Shown here one piece after another: positions 12,090 to 23,487 of a stretch of 64,000 nt of DNA; the stretch's first letter is position 1; each line of letters begins with the position of its first letter. The position numbers and the translations under genes are program-made. Under the pieces are notes generated by a model. The model searched no databases and was not told where the DNA came from. It saw nothing but the letters and a program-made list of their open reading frames with translations. Source of the DNA: Orthonyx spaldingii (taxonomy: Eukaryota; Chordata; Aves; Passeriformes; Orthonychidae); assembly GCA_013397795.1 (NCBI GenBank), contig VZTJ01002478.1, forward strand, positions 3,053,370 to 3,117,369, given 5' to 3'.

Positions 12090-12143
12090 AAGCAGTCCCT
12101 TAAACTCTGCTCTCACTCAGAACTGATCTGATCCATATGGGAG
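12090..12143 (-). CDS. FAT1: Candidate alternative or truncating exon after exon 26
   Basis: A strong acceptor on the minus strand (TTTCCTTCTCTTTTTCTTGC followed by CTCAG) opens a short stretch with two possible donors. Using GTGAGA at 12116 gives a 27-bp in-frame insert (APIWIRSVLS, then YHW). Using the better GTAAGT donor at 12089 gives 54 bp and brings an in-frame TAA, so the tail would end APIWIRSVLSESRV and lose the Ena/VASP and PDZ ligands. That stop is close to the last junction and might escape nonsense-mediated decay. Evidence is splice signals only. Confidence 0.22.
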
Positions 12144-12495
12144 CTGAGGTCGCAGCAAGAAAAAGAGAAGGAAACAAATGAAACTGTAACACCATAAAGT
12201 TTTTTACTGAGAGCTGAACGGCAAAGCAAAAGTTATATTTGTGCAGAGGCCATTTTTTAAATTCACTGTATTCTTGCATAAGGTGGTAACTAATGATAAC
12301 CTAGAAGACTTTACCAAATTTTAATACGTTTTAAACACAAGGCTCTGAACTACTTGAGCTGCATTTTCACTGTAATATTCTTAATAGCAGAATGATTATA
12401 TATGATTTTAAGGTAAAGTAATTAACAGGAGATGTGAGATAGGTAAAATATTTTTTAAAAATTAACAGATCTGGGTATTAACATAAGTAAATACA

Positions 12496-12531
12496 AATAT
12501 ATATTAAATAAGCTACTATTTAATATATATT
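12496..12531. repeat. Perfect 15-bp inverted repeat with 6-base loop
   Basis: The arms AATATATATTAAATA (12496-12510) and TATTTAATATATATT (12517-12531) are exact reverse complements around the loop AGCTAC. It lies about 100 bases inside the intron downstream of exon 26, so the pre-mRNA could fold here, though all-AU pairing makes it weak. Confidence 0.9.
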
Positions 12532-12627
12532 CAATATATGTAAATCCTATTGTTACTAAGAGATACAGATGCAAAGACAGAACAAATGAACATAAGCAGC
12601 AGTACAGAATGATTGTATTTTACATAC

Positions 12628-12765
12628 CATTGTCATCACATGACTCAGACTGGAAGGAGCTGAGAGACTGGACCTCAGACATGCTTTCTCTAGCACTGTA
12701 AGGATGGGAGTTCTTTTCATCCAGAGCCTTCTTAGAAAGGCAGGGGTCAAGATCTACTACTTTAG
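12628..12765 (-). CDS. FAT1: FAT1 exon 26 (cytoplasmic tail)
   Basis: The 138-bp exon completes a Thr codon and encodes KVVDLDPCLSKKALDEKNSH, then PYSARESMSEVQSLSSFQSE, SCDDN plus one base of Gly. It is Ser- and acidic-rich and nearly identical to human FAT1 as recalled. The acceptor is CTTTCAG|CTAAAG and the donor AATG|GTATGT. It precedes a 5.8-kb intron that holds two candidate alternative exons. Confidence 0.95.
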
Positions 12766-13007
12766 CTGAAAGAAGAAGTTTCAAGTGAGACAATGAATAG
12801 ATTCTAGATTAAAAAATCAATACAATTTAAAGTTGAGATCTGCACATTTTTACAAAACTTCGTAGAGCATGAAGGCTGATCAGAGAAAAAACCCAGTAAA
12901 TTCATAACACCTTTTGTACCCTAAGAGGTATAGACAGAGACTTTTTACTCAGAATTGTACCAGCACACACATTTAACAGGAAAGTAAAAAATAAGAACAT
13001 CTCTTAC

Positions 13008-13639
13008 TGTCATAGTCAAAATCCCAGCTGGGTTTCTGTATTGAATCACTGTCCGAAGGTGAGTTGGAGGGAGGTGGAGGTGGCAAATTTGGTGCAACAC
13101 TGCAAACAGCTACAGCTTTCCGGTGACCATGTACAGAATCTGGGTTAAAAGTACTAAACTCAGGGTGCTCAGGGATAGCAGACCCTTCAAAAGAATTCCT
13201 GTCAAGATTGTTCCTGGAGTCGCTTGGAATGCTTGGAGTGTATGAAATGGGACGAACAGGAACCTGTGGTGGGATGTCAGAATAGATGTTCTTATTCAGT
13301 TTTGCATCAAAATATGGTCTTTGCAAGAAGGCTGTTGTAGCTCCCAGTTGCTTGTCTTCAGGTTCTGGCTGGTGCTTTTTCTTTCTACCAGCCACTTTGC
13401 GGCAAACAACAAAAATCACAACTAACAAGAAGATTCCTGCGATGAAAACAATAATCCCAATCACTTCAGCTAAGCTAATGTTCCAAGATGTTGAAACATA
13501 TTTATTAAGAACAATGTCCGTGCAGTGTTTGCCTCCAAATCCATGACTACAGTTGCAGTGATATGAGCCATAGGTATTCTCACAAAGGGCACCATTGAGA
13601 CATGGGTTTTCTATGCATTCATCAACATCAGTCAGGCAC
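13008..13639 (-). CDS. FAT1: FAT1 exon 25 (calcium-binding EGF 5, transmembrane helix, proximal cytoplasmic tail)
   Basis: The 632-bp exon opens with a calcium-binding EGF: DVDECIENPCLNGALCEN, YGSYHCNCSHGFGGKHC. After a short stalk (NKYVSTSWNISLAE, one N-glycosylation sequon) comes the transmembrane segment VIGIIVFIAGIFLLVVIFVV (about 13405-13464), then the basic stop-transfer CRKVAGRKKKHQ. The tail holds FLQRPYFDAKLNKNIYSDIP, VPVRPISYTPSIPSDSRNN, SAIPEHPEFSTFNPDS, the polyproline NLPPPPPSNSPSDSDS and KPSWDFDYD. Basic residues after the membrane are where nuclear-localisation activity of the released tail is placed in mammals. The acceptor is TTCTGGCAG|GTGCC and the donor GACA|GTAAGA. Confidence 0.97.
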
Positions 13640-13852
13640 CTGCCAGAAACAGAGCACAGCAGTGATGTTTAGTTTACATCAGTGGTCTTTGTTGTAATCT
13701 TGTTCTCAACAATTTTAGATATATTTAATATAAGGTACTGCACGCTAACATGCAGTTTGCTATTTTATCAACATCCCAGATTTCAACCAGCTTGAACTGT
13801 TAATCTGTTCATTAATACTATTAAAATTCAATATATGTGGAACGCTACCTAC

Positions 13853-13963
13853 CTTTCTCCACGAAAGCCTGCTTCACACTCACAAACAGGTCCATCCAAA
13901 CTGTCAATACACTTGCCACTGTTTTTGCAAGGATTGTCTTTGCAATACGGACCCAGCTGGCAT
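13853..13963 (-). CDS. FAT1: FAT1 exon 24 (EGF 4)
   Basis: The 111-bp exon reads CQLGPYCKDNPCKNSGKCID, then SLDGPVCECEAGFRGE plus two bases of Arg, one complete EGF fold with its last Cys in the next exon. NSGKC replaces the human NGGTC. The acceptor is CTTTTTAG|ATGCC and the donor GAAAG|GTAGGT. The flanking introns are 144 and 213 bp. Confidence 0.95.
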
Positions 13964-14107
13964 CTAAAAAGGCAAAACAAAGAAAAACACGTGAACCTTA
14001 CTGCGAGTTTATACTGTGGGATTGAGGGCTGTAACGTAGGGGCTGTTGTTAACTTCAGCCAGTGTTTTCTAAGGGGTTCATTGATACAATGAACCACAGA
14101 AACATAC

Positions 14108-14261
14108 CTTTGACCTGTGTATTGTCCTCGGCACTGGCAGATAAAATCATCACTGACTGGGATGCAAGTCCCACCATATAGGCAGGGGTTGGAAGCACAT
14201 GGGTTGACACTTACATCACAGTGAGTTCCCATAAACAAAGGTGCACACTTGCAGTAATAAC
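14108..14261 (-). CDS. FAT1: FAT1 exon 23 (EGF 2 end, EGF 3)
   Basis: The 154-bp exon reads GYYCKCAPLFMGTHCDVSVN, then PCASNPCLYGGTCIPV, FICQCRGQYTGQ plus two bases of Arg. C-x-C and G-T-H-C / C-x-C spacings are those of EGF domains. Entry and exit complete Gly and Arg codons. The acceptor is GATTTCAG|GTTATT and the donor CAAAG|GTATGT. Confidence 0.95.
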
Positions 14262-14795
14262 CTGAAATCAAATACAGTCTTTTAAAAGATGTACATGGAT
14301 TTACTGGATTTGAGATAAAATCCTCCCTGCCCACCTATAGATTTAAGATAAATTCCTCCCTACCCACCTACCTGTTAAAAAGAGAAAGGATGGGAAAAAA
14401 TACTAATGTTTTTATCAAAAGATGAGGCAAAGTCTAACAGTAAGAGTCTCCTTGAACATGACTGAAGGATAATTTCCATTTCTCTCACAAACTGCAAGTT
14501 GTCTCAATGATTTCAGAATATTTAAAGAAAGACTCCAAAGTAGGCAGTTAAGAGGATGGACCTCAGGTGCCAGCACTGAAGATTAAGTCCCCACTTTGCC
14601 AGATGGACTTTGTCTACTTCATACCCTTAGGAATTGAATCTAGAAGGTACACACAGCCTTCCTACCTATTCAACAACCAATCTTCTACAACTCTGGGAAA
14701 GCAAAAATTATGCACCAAGTTGCTTCATCCTTCAAAGAAGAGAAATTGAAAAGCAGTTTTGTAAACTAAAAGCAGAGGAATAAAGCACAGCTTAC
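14262..14795 (-). other. FAT1: Intron 22 (534 bp)
   Basis: No exon or repeat family recognised. A short near-tandem duplication is visible (TAAAATCCTCCCTGCCCACC at about 14317, and TAAATTCCTCCCTACCCACC at about 14349). Confidence 0.8.
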
Positions 14796-15258
14796 CTCCA
14801 TTTGACAGTGCATTGCAGATGCCTCCATTCTGACATGGGCTGCTTGAGCAGCCATCTGTGGTAGTCAGTAAACATCCAGGAGTGACATCTACAGACTCTT
14901 CCATGTGTGCATAATTTCGTGGCTTGCTGTTTAGGGGCAGCTCTTGTCCATTTAGTACAATAGAATCCATACAGCCTCTGAAACCATTGCTAACCTGAGG
15001 ACTTCTACCATGTCTTGTACCTTGCTGACGAATATGACCACCAAAAAACACATGATTGTCTAGGTTCAGTGTTCTAAGTGTACCAGGAGCAGTACCAGAT
15101 GCAGTATGCACCCTATCCAGAACAAGTCGTGCATAGTTTCCATCCACTTCAAGAGATACGGAATGCCACTGCCCATCGTTTATCTGAGTGCTCTGAACAG
15201 AGACAATCCCAGGACCACTGCCACAATCGAATTTATATTGCAGTCTTCCATGATGGAT
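14796..15258 (-). CDS. FAT1: FAT1 exon 22 (laminin G domain, second part, and start of EGF 2)
   Basis: The 463-bp exon starts IHHGRLQYKFDCGSGPGIVS and continues DGQWHSVSLEVDGNYARLVL, FFGGHIRQQGTRHGR, FRGCMDSIVLNGQELPLNSK, VDVTPGC, completing laminin G with its terminal disulfide (FDCG...GFRGC...PGC). It then has CSSSPCQNGGICNALSNGG, the first half of the second EGF. The acceptor is CCTCTGTAG|ATCCAT and the donor TGGAG|GTAAGC. Confidence 0.96.
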
Positions 15259-15815
15259 CTACAGAGGAAAGCCGCAACATCAATAAATGGTCTGCACACT
15301 TAAAGAGTATAAAATATTGATGCATATTTTGCATATTGATGCAAAGTTTATGTTTGCTGGAGAGACAGGATGATGGTGATGTTCATAAAAAGCAGTTTAG
15401 TAACACTGTTTTCCAGTCACAGCAACTGTGATTTATTCTATATGGTTCTTTTAATTGAAATGTACACTTTGTACATTTTTTTCCTCTATTAAAGCAGCCA
15501 CAAATCATAATCAAAACATTACAATACTTCAATAACTTTCGTCTTGTGTTTTAAGTGACTTTTACAGTATGGACTTCAGTATTATAAGCAAATAAATTTA
15601 AAGTTGTTTAAAATATATTATTCAGGAAGCTTTGTTTGTTTACACATTTAAAAAATTCTGTACAAGTTTGTCATCTGGATGTGTAACACACCCTGCCTTT
15701 AAGGCAATTTTCAATTATAACAATTATGCAGAGAAGTTACAACCCAAATCTGGCACAAAAATAGTAAGAAGATGGTAAGAAGAAAGGGGATATGCACTAG
15801 GAGATTTTAATATAC
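15259..15815 (-). other. FAT1: Intron 21 (557 bp)
   Basis: AT-rich intron; nothing else recognised. Confidence 0.8.
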
Positions 15816-15979
15816 CTCTAAGATACTGTAGTCTGTTCCTCGAGCGTACATCACAACTGCATGAGCAGAATAAGTTCTAAGCCTCATTGTCAGCTTCATT
15901 TCCTCTTTGTTCTCATTTTCCATGAGACGATATTTCACATAGCTGCTCCCAGTAAATGTCACAGCAGAGCCAGCTGATG
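15816..15979 (-). CDS. FAT1: FAT1 exon 21 (laminin G domain, first part)
   Basis: The 164-bp exon encodes SAGSAVTFTGSSYVKYRL, then MENENKEEMKLTMRLRTYSA, HAVVMYARGTDYSILE, the first beta strands of the laminin G domain. VVMYARG-x-DY is the typical LamG strand. The acceptor is TTCCTAAG|CATCAG and the donor TTAGAG|GTATAT. The intron to exon 20 is only 108 bp. Confidence 0.94.
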
Positions 15980-16087
15980 CTTAGGAATACAGAAAAGCAT
16001 AAAAAGTATTAGCACAGGACTGGAATCAAATTTATATTTGGAAAGTAATATAGTTTTACACAGAGTTTTTTAGAGTTAATTCCTTAC

Positions 16088-16219
16088 CAGGACATTGTCC
16101 AGCTTTGCTCTCTTGGCAAACACAAGTGTATTTTCCTTCCTTTGGATCTCCTAAACATTCAGTACCTTCAGGACATGGGTTTCCTTCACACACACTGTTC
16201 ACCAGGGGGCATTTCCCTT
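16088..16219 (-). CDS. FAT1: FAT1 exon 20 (first EGF-like domain)
   Basis: The 132-bp exon encodes an EGF-like unit: EGKCPLVNSVCEGNPCPEGT, then ECLGDPKEGKYTCVCQE and KAGQCP. Six cysteines can be read between CPLV and GQCP. It completes a Glu codon at entry and leaves one base for the next exon. The acceptor is GTTTTACAG|AAGGG and the donor CCTG|GTAAGG. It is too short to stand out as an open reading frame and was identified by frame continuity and human similarity. Confidence 0.93.
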
Positions 16220-17169
16220 CTGTAAAACCAAATCCATTATTTCTTTTCTGTTGGTGGTAATGGTATTTTGTGAAAAGGGACTCTGAAGTACAGTAGCTGA
16301 AAGTAACCCAATTATATATTCCTAACTATCAGACAAGGAAGTGAAGTAACAGTTATGGGGCATGACTGGCACAGACTAGACAAAGAGCACGTGGAGTGGC
16401 TGATGCTCATCCTTATCTTGACTACTCAATTCAATTGGTAAAACTGGGAAACTGGTGTTGTGGTTTAAGGCTTACCATTAGAATCATTCACCACAAAACC
16501 CAATATGTAGATATTAAACACGGACAGAGTAGGTTGGGGAGAGCAGAGAAAAGCATGTCTGTATTGGAGATAGGAAGGGAACGGGCTTTAAATATTTACT
16601 TCATATGTGCAAGTTCACCCAGCAAGATTAAGTCCCGATTTTAAAAAGCAACATTGTTTTCCTCAGAGATAAAGATAAATTAATCTTCTGTTAGAAATCT
16701 TTATATTTACATATATTTTAATGAATATTCATTTCCCATATTACTCTTTCATTCCCCACCAAGTTTGGAAACTGTGTGGGTTACTCCTCTTAGCAGAAAC
16801 AAGGAAGTAGTCAGGTACTTTGCAAAGACTTATCTTTGTGCACACAAGACTGAAAATGGCCATCAATATAGGACAGGCAACAACAACAACAACAAATTAA
16901 CTTCTTTCATAAAATGGAAAATGAAGGTGTAATTATAAAAAAAATAAAAATCTGCTCCCATATGCTTGTATTATGTAAACTCTTGAAATGAGGTAATGAG
17001 ATAAGAAAGAATTACTCTTTACGATGAATAAAATTAGGCAAATATTGTGGAGAGAGTTACAAAACATTCTTAATTTTTCCTGTAATATAAATTTCCATCT
17101 GTGGATTATGGCTTTTTAAAACCAGAACAATCTTTCCAAGAATACAGTTTTCCTCATTGTGTTTCTTAC
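16220..17169 (-). other. FAT1: Intron 19 (950 bp)
   Basis: Contains a short (AAC)n run at 16879-16895. A stretch near 16450-16520 faintly resembles an avian LTR edge but could not be supported. Confidence 0.75.
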
Positions 17170-17971
17170 CTTTGCAAAGACAAACTGCTGTTCTGTGATG
17201 ACGGGGAGTGACAAAACTCAACCTGGCTGTGCTGTGGGTTGACATGATGTTCTCATCCACTGTTACTTTTTCTTCACAAAATTTCAAAGGACAATCTAGG
17301 CCTGCACAGAGCTTATGAAACACATGAATTATCCGGACACCTAAAATCTCCTCTAGGTCAGGCACAGAAGAGTTTATCTTGTGGAGCAAAATTCTTATTG
17401 GGTGGTGAGAGCTACTAGACTTTTCAATATTCAGGAGGACATCTAGATTAGAAGGAGGATCAGAAGGCTGCAAACTAACAATCTGGATGTCATTTCTCCT
17501 CACACCCAAGATGTTTCTTAATGCTCTCTGGAAATTGCGCCAGTAATCACCAATGAATTCTTCAGGGGACAGGTTTGCAAAGCGTATTGTGATACTGTGA
17601 TTTAATACATCTTGTGTGATTTGTCTGATGTGTACAGCAATATCAGCGGCAGTTGTAAATTTTCCATCTGTAACAGTGACATTTAGGAGGTACTGTCCTA
17701 TATCTAACTTTTTATGTGCTATTAGTTTGCCACCAGTACTAGAAACGGAGAACAAGGATTCCATTTTGGGGTCCAGACTGTATGTCAAGGTATCATAAAC
17801 ATCTTGATCGGTTGCATGAATTTTTCCAATGACACCACCTGAGTATTCTTCCCCAAAGGCTGTGATAAAGATTTCCAGAGGCAGTATTGCTGGAGAATAA
17901 ATGCTTTCCTCAATAACTCTAATATCAATGTAAGTCAAAGATGACAACGGTGGTTTTCCATTATCTGCCAC
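17170..17971 (-). CDS. FAT1: FAT1 exon 19 (last cadherin repeat and membrane-proximal region)
   Basis: The 802-bp exon starts VADNGKPPLSSLTYIDIRVI and contains the final cadherin-like repeat (HATDQDVYDTLTYSL, STGGKLIAHKKLDIGQYLLN, TDGKFTTAADIAVHI). It then has a non-cadherin region with DYWRNFQRALRNILGVRR, the Cys-containing CAGLDCPLKFCEEKVTVD, and STARLSFVTPRHHRTAVCLC leading into the first EGF. Final linkers lack DXNDN. The acceptor is TTCCTTTAG|GTGGCA and the donor CAAAG|GTAAGA. Confidence 0.96.
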
Positions 17972-20900
17972 CTAAAGGAAAGATGAGGACAGATTTACAT
18001 TTTTGCTTTATCTCAGATTCTACTACAGACATTTGTACTTTATACAGTAGAGCTGTATTTTTGTACAAAAAAAAAAACTCCGCCAAAAAGTCCTATAGGA
18101 AAATGCTTTACATAAATTCCATAACACAGTTCCTGACATAAAAGTTAATATTGAAAATTTAAAAAGCTTATATAAGCAAGCACACACAAACATGTTTTCA
18201 CTTCTCCCAAGATTAAAAACCTACAGTGCTCTTATTACCTGAAAATGCCAGGAAGCTACTAACACTGGTGGCAAATACAGAGAAAACGTACAGTAGCTGA
18301 TTTCAGACAGCAGATGGTGCTTGAAGCTTTTTTATGTCAAGCATGGAAACACATTACAAACGTAAAATGAGTCATGCACTAGAAATGTACAACATGCTTC
18401 ACCACAGTTAGAAGGTGGTCTGGAAGACAAACTAAATGCACTATGCCAAATAGTACTTCAAAAGGGAAAAAATGTATGCAGAAAGTTACAGTTAATTATG
18501 TTGCTTTTCATGATTTTTGGTCACAGAGAGGGGAAAAAACCCACCTGTACTACTATTTGCTTCAGACAATTAATTATCTTTAACTGTATCAGCCTAATTC
18601 ACTTTTAAAGCCTTTTTGAACACCCTATTCTCCACTCTTTTTGGACAAAGACATACGCTGCTGTTGTATGAGGACAGTACAAAAAAGAGTGGAAAAGTGA
18701 GAAAAGAGCATTCACTTGGGTTCACTTTTTTCCTTTTTCTCAGCTCTTGTTTCCCATCTATCTTTTTCCAGAACTCTCTCCCAGTAAATGAAAGAGACAC
18801 TGAAGAAATAGTTAAAGAGGAAATGGAGACATGTGGAGGTACAGAGGGGTTATACAGGGATCAGAAGGTAGAAGATATTCTGTATGGTGTAAAAGATTTT
18901 ACAATGATTTTAGAGAGTACTCTTTGAAGATCTATGCAGAGAAGCTGCTTTTGATTTTTCATACAAATTTAAGCAAAAGAGGAGTAACTCCAGGCACGAG
19001 ATTATCTATGGATGGGCACATAAACGTGGCATTTTTAAAAGGTAATGCGTGTCTTATGGAACTACATGTCTTCATCTGTTAACTCCAAAAGACAGGCATG
19101 GCTAGAAACTTGCCCTTCAGTTACCCAAACAAATAACGAGAGCTTTAGCTCAAGCTGGCAAAGTTTTGTTTTGCCTAGATCTCTGCCTGGAAACAAGACA
19201 AGGCAGGCAGTTTAGCTACAGAAGAAATGCCCAAGGGAAAAGGCTCAAAACAGACAAGCAAAATTATAACAAATGGACAGCAAATACGAAAGAAGAGCCC
19301 TGGGAGAAATGGTTTTTCAATAGTGCAGATATTTAAAAATGTACTGTGGTTTTAAACTGAAGACTTCAGAGTGTTGCACAAAGGGCTGCATGACTCATAG
19401 CTGAAGATTTTGCACACTAATGCTGCGAGACATTTGTTAATGGATAATCTATTTCCTTTGGAGAGAGGGAAAGCAAATACGAGTGGCATGCCCATATAAG
19501 GTGACCTTTGGGGGAAAAAAATCCTTATTTCTATTAAAATGACAAAAATAAAGTTTTTGGGGGTAGTGGGTGTGTAGAGTGCACATGAGGACAGTTTGTG
19601 TGTTTTTAGTGGTTTTTCTTTTTTTGGTTTTGAGTTCTTTCAAATGAAAGTATGCCTGTAAATTAAAAACATCACTACCTCAGCAATCCATTCAGAAAGC
19701 AAGTAGGGTGAAAGCTGTCAATACTGAAAAGCACACCAGTGAAGGTCAGTTAAAAACTGAAAACAGGTATCAAGAGATCATACACAGCCACTAACTTGTG
19801 ATTTGCAAGATCAAAATGCAGAAATTAAACATAATGCAAACTTGAGAAAATGCCTTGCTACAGACTTTAAAAAATATTATTTTAAATGAACAGAGGAAGA
19901 ATATTTTTCCTCAATAACCATGCCTATAGTTTTGTGTGGATGATTGGAACTGGAGTCTTGTGATAGGGAAATGCTAGTTTTAGTCTTGGATGCCTTCATA
20001 CCCATGTATTGTAACATAATAGCAAATAATAGCAGCACATTTATTGAAAAAAAGCTAGCTAAGTGTAAAATGACAAATGACAATTAAAAGACAGTGATAT
20101 ATTTCCAGAATCCATTCAGGAAACTTGGAAATCAACAGATTAGCCAGGTCCAAAATACTGAAATTGGGTAGTACAGTACACAAAAGATGCACATTAGTGC
20201 AGTCTGCTTTAATGATTTACAGTCTCTGAGAAGTCTTTGCTCTAAATGAGTACATTTCTTTTAAGACACTTGTTTAGCTACTGGATGCCATTAAAATAGC
20301 CCTAATAAAAAGGCACTTTTCAGCTGCTGTGCTGAAGACAAGATAGCTGAAGTACTGACAGGCTGTTTACAAGCAGCCTAGAGACCAGGAAGTGGCTTAG
20401 AAATGAAAGAATTGCATGACTCCACCCACAGGAAGATGTTAGACAGGCATCTCACACTTAAGAAAAGCCAGGCACGTTAGGAAGGGCCAAAGGTGCAGCT
20501 AAATCATGAAATGTGACAAAGTCAGTGCAACAGTCTATATAGAACAAGCATAACTCTCTGTATGTGCATTTATACGAATACATTTTAAAAGCAAAATAAA
20601 TAGAAACCAGTTACTGCTTAGGGAAGATTTAAAATAAAACATATGTATCTTGTACTACACTGATTCCACATACAGGAAAAACATCCATAAACAAAAAGGT
20701 GACTTTGGAGGAATTGGCATATCACTATTGACGAAAAAAAGGCTAACAGAGGAATGATATATTGACCCCCTCTTTCATCCCAATTCTTAAATCCTAAACT
20801 AAACTACATTTAAATGAAACTATATCAGTCCTTATTCTGATGACTCCTGGTTACTAACATTTTAGTGATTCAAACAGCAAATTACAGTATCTGTGGGAAT

Positions 20901-21998
20901 TTTGTCTTCTTTTCCCAAAGAAAATAGGCTTTGTGTAAATATGTCACAATTATCCCAATGTGGACAGAATTCAGCATACACTGTTACAGACAGTATTGCT
21001 CTAAAATTCTGCAAGTGCATGTTTACTCATAAATTATCTGCAATAGTACGCGTAAGAATAATTTGGAGATCGAAAGAAATTCCTCATGTGAAAATGAAGA
21101 TAAGAATTTTTCTTAAAGCCTGAATCTGGAAATGAAGTTTAAAAATTAAGGCCATCTATTTTTAGCCTACCAATTTTAAGTCCTCTGTTCACAGCTGCTT
21201 AATTTATAACTGAATTTAAAAGGAACAGATAAGATTAAAACAATTGGTTTGAACTTTTCTTATACTACATTACAAAAAGTATTTGAGAGAACTTAGCCAG
21301 GTTAATGTAACCTTGGACATGGTCTGGTCTTTTTGCACAACAATGGCAAACTTAGCATATATTACAGCACTTCAGGGCCATTTTTTGAGTTTTATGCTGT
21401 GTTTTCCACTGCAGGATCCTGAGATCTCAAACTACAGCACTGCAAGTTTCAATGCTATGAACAAAAGTCTACTGAAAATACTATGAAAAAAGGTCCAAGC
21501 TTAAAAAAAGATATTTTCAATTGCCATTGAAAAAAGAATGTGGCACTACAGAAAATTTTTTCATTACTGCTATGTTGTGCAATATTCCTGCTTTCATCAT
21601 GGGAGTTTAGTCCAGCACACAGCTTCAAGGGTCAAAACGATAGTGTCAAGAGGAACTCTGCAGTCAATAGTGAGTGGCTAAAGGGACCTGTCCCCTGCTG
21701 GCTTTTTCAGCATTCCAACCAGAACGCAAAGGGCTTATCAAGACCACTCACCCAGCCAACATTTCACTTACACCTTACTTCTACTGAGAGTTTAATTGAA
21801 CTTCCCACTGCATCTGTGTACATTAGCATTTAGCCAACAGACTTTGTCTATGAAGATGTCACCTCACGGTACATGCCTCAAATGACTACTTGGAATGTCA
21901 GGATCTCCTAACAGAAAGACAAGTGGTGGAGTGCACATAAGTGGGAAAAGTTAATTAAATACTCACAATGCAAAACAGTCAGAGGAGGCACATCCTAC
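17972..21998 (-). other. FAT1: Intron 18 (4027 bp)
   Basis: AT-rich sequence with no coding exon or known repeat recognised. Short open frames on both strands have no family resemblance. Confidence 0.75.
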
Positions 21999-22196
21999 CT
22001 TAACATGAAGTAAATAGTGATCTCTCACTCTGCGATTCAGTGCAGCACTTGTGGTCAGAACTCCCTGCTGGGTAATCTGAAAAGTGCTCTCTTCATTTCC
22101 ACTCAGGATGGTGAAGAGAAAAGGAGGGCCATTGTGAGAAGAATCCTTGTCTGTCACCACTAGCTGCAGCACGCTGAATCCAATAGGTTTATTTTC
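21999..22196 (-). CDS. FAT1: FAT1 exon 18 (cadherin repeat)
   Basis: The 198-bp exon (66 codons, phase 0) starts ENKPIGFSVLQLVVTDKDSS, continues HNGPPFLFTILSGNEESTF, QITQQGVLTTSAALNRRV and ends DHYLLHVK. The LDRE element is replaced by LNRRV, a degenerate form also seen in human FAT1. The acceptor is ATCTGTAG|GAAAAT and the donor GTTAAG|GTAGGA. Confidence 0.95.
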
Positions 22197-23394
22197 CTAC
22201 AGATACACAGTACACATTGGTTTTGTTATAATTGAGGATATGGTCTGACGTTGATTTCTTCCTCGCAACAGAAATCCCAACAAATTACTGTCAAACCAGT
22301 TAATTAGTACAAGAGAAATCAGAGTAACAATATTGCTTCAGGAAAACTACTACCCTCTGAGAATAAGACTAAAAAACAGTAAAAGGAGAAAGACAGTTTT
22401 TTAAACTTCGTATTATATTTCTGAAGGTAGTTCAGCCTTGACACTTTACATTTTCTACTTCTAGTCTGAAGTAATATTACTGTAGCCTAATTACCAAGTC
22501 ATCAAGGATTTGAAATTTAGCTAAAACACCTGTTAGAAATAATCTAATGCCTTTGTTGGGAGGACTAGAAAAATACACTCCTCCATCTGACTCCTTGTGC
22601 CCCTAATTAGTGTTCTGACTACAGCTGTGGCTGCTACAGCCACCATGCAGTTAAAATATGAAATCCAGGCTTTAAAATTTGCGTCATAAAATCCCTTCAA
22701 GTTTGCATCATGTGGGTGCCTGAGGTTTCACAGATACATCACATACTTTGGCTTATCACATATCTTACACACACATATAACCTTATCTGACATTTGTAAC
22801 ACCTCTCCCACAATACTCATGCTATACTGTATTGACCAGATTTTTCTATATACATACTTATTTTAAAAGCAAAAAAAAGCAGAAACATTGTTTTTAAGTA
22901 GAACAATAACAAAATGCTATCCTTTCACAGTTGCAAAAATCCCTAATAACAACAGTACTCTGCTTCTCAGAGGATAAGTCAATTTAGTTATCAGATATTG
23001 CAGCTGAAGCTTTTCCCCTTTCAGCAAAACAAAGACCATTGCTTTAAAATACAAATATTTACAGTTGGACATCTAAAGTAATTTGACTTTCCTAAGAGCT
23101 AAGCACATTTTCTACTGTGAAAAAATATATCCACCTCCAATACATGAGGAAATGAACACCAGCATTCTTGGACAACTCCTCCAGCTTTTTCTCTGCTACC
23201 TTCAACTAGGACAGGCCCATATGAATGAACTATAAAACAAGAAGTCTTCCTTTTTAATTGAGTAAGGCAAATAGTACAGACATTGGCTACACAATCTGCA
23301 GTTTGGGAGATATATTAATAAAAATTCCTTTCAAGACAGACTGTAATTGGGGAAAAGAAGATATATTTGACAGCACACAAACATGAATCTGTTG

Positions 23395-23487
23395 TTTTGG
23401 GGTTTTTTTGGTTTCTTGGTATGTTTTTTTTGTTTGTTTGTTTTGTTTCTTTTGGTTTTGTTTGTTTGTTTGGTTTTTTTTTTAAAG
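23395..23487. repeat. (GTTT)-like low-complexity tract
   Basis: Runs of T interrupted by single G or GG, with GTTTGTTTGTTT units, on the plus strand. The apparent proteins rich in Phe/Leu or Lys/Thr from this tract are artefacts. Confidence 0.85.

Larger units (their letters stand above)
6804..12627 (-). other. FAT1: Intron 26 (5824 bp)
   Basis: Long intron between the last two coding exons. It holds the two candidate alternative exons described separately, an (AC)n microsatellite at 9858-9879, AT-rich low-complexity sequence at 10330-10395, and a perfect 15-bp hairpin at 12496-12531. No CR1 was recognised in it. Confidence 0.85.

Noticed and set aside
16450..16520. Sequence faintly like an avian retroviral LTR edge (TGTTGTGGTTTAA)
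   Set aside because: The match is short, no second LTR, target duplication or internal region is visible.
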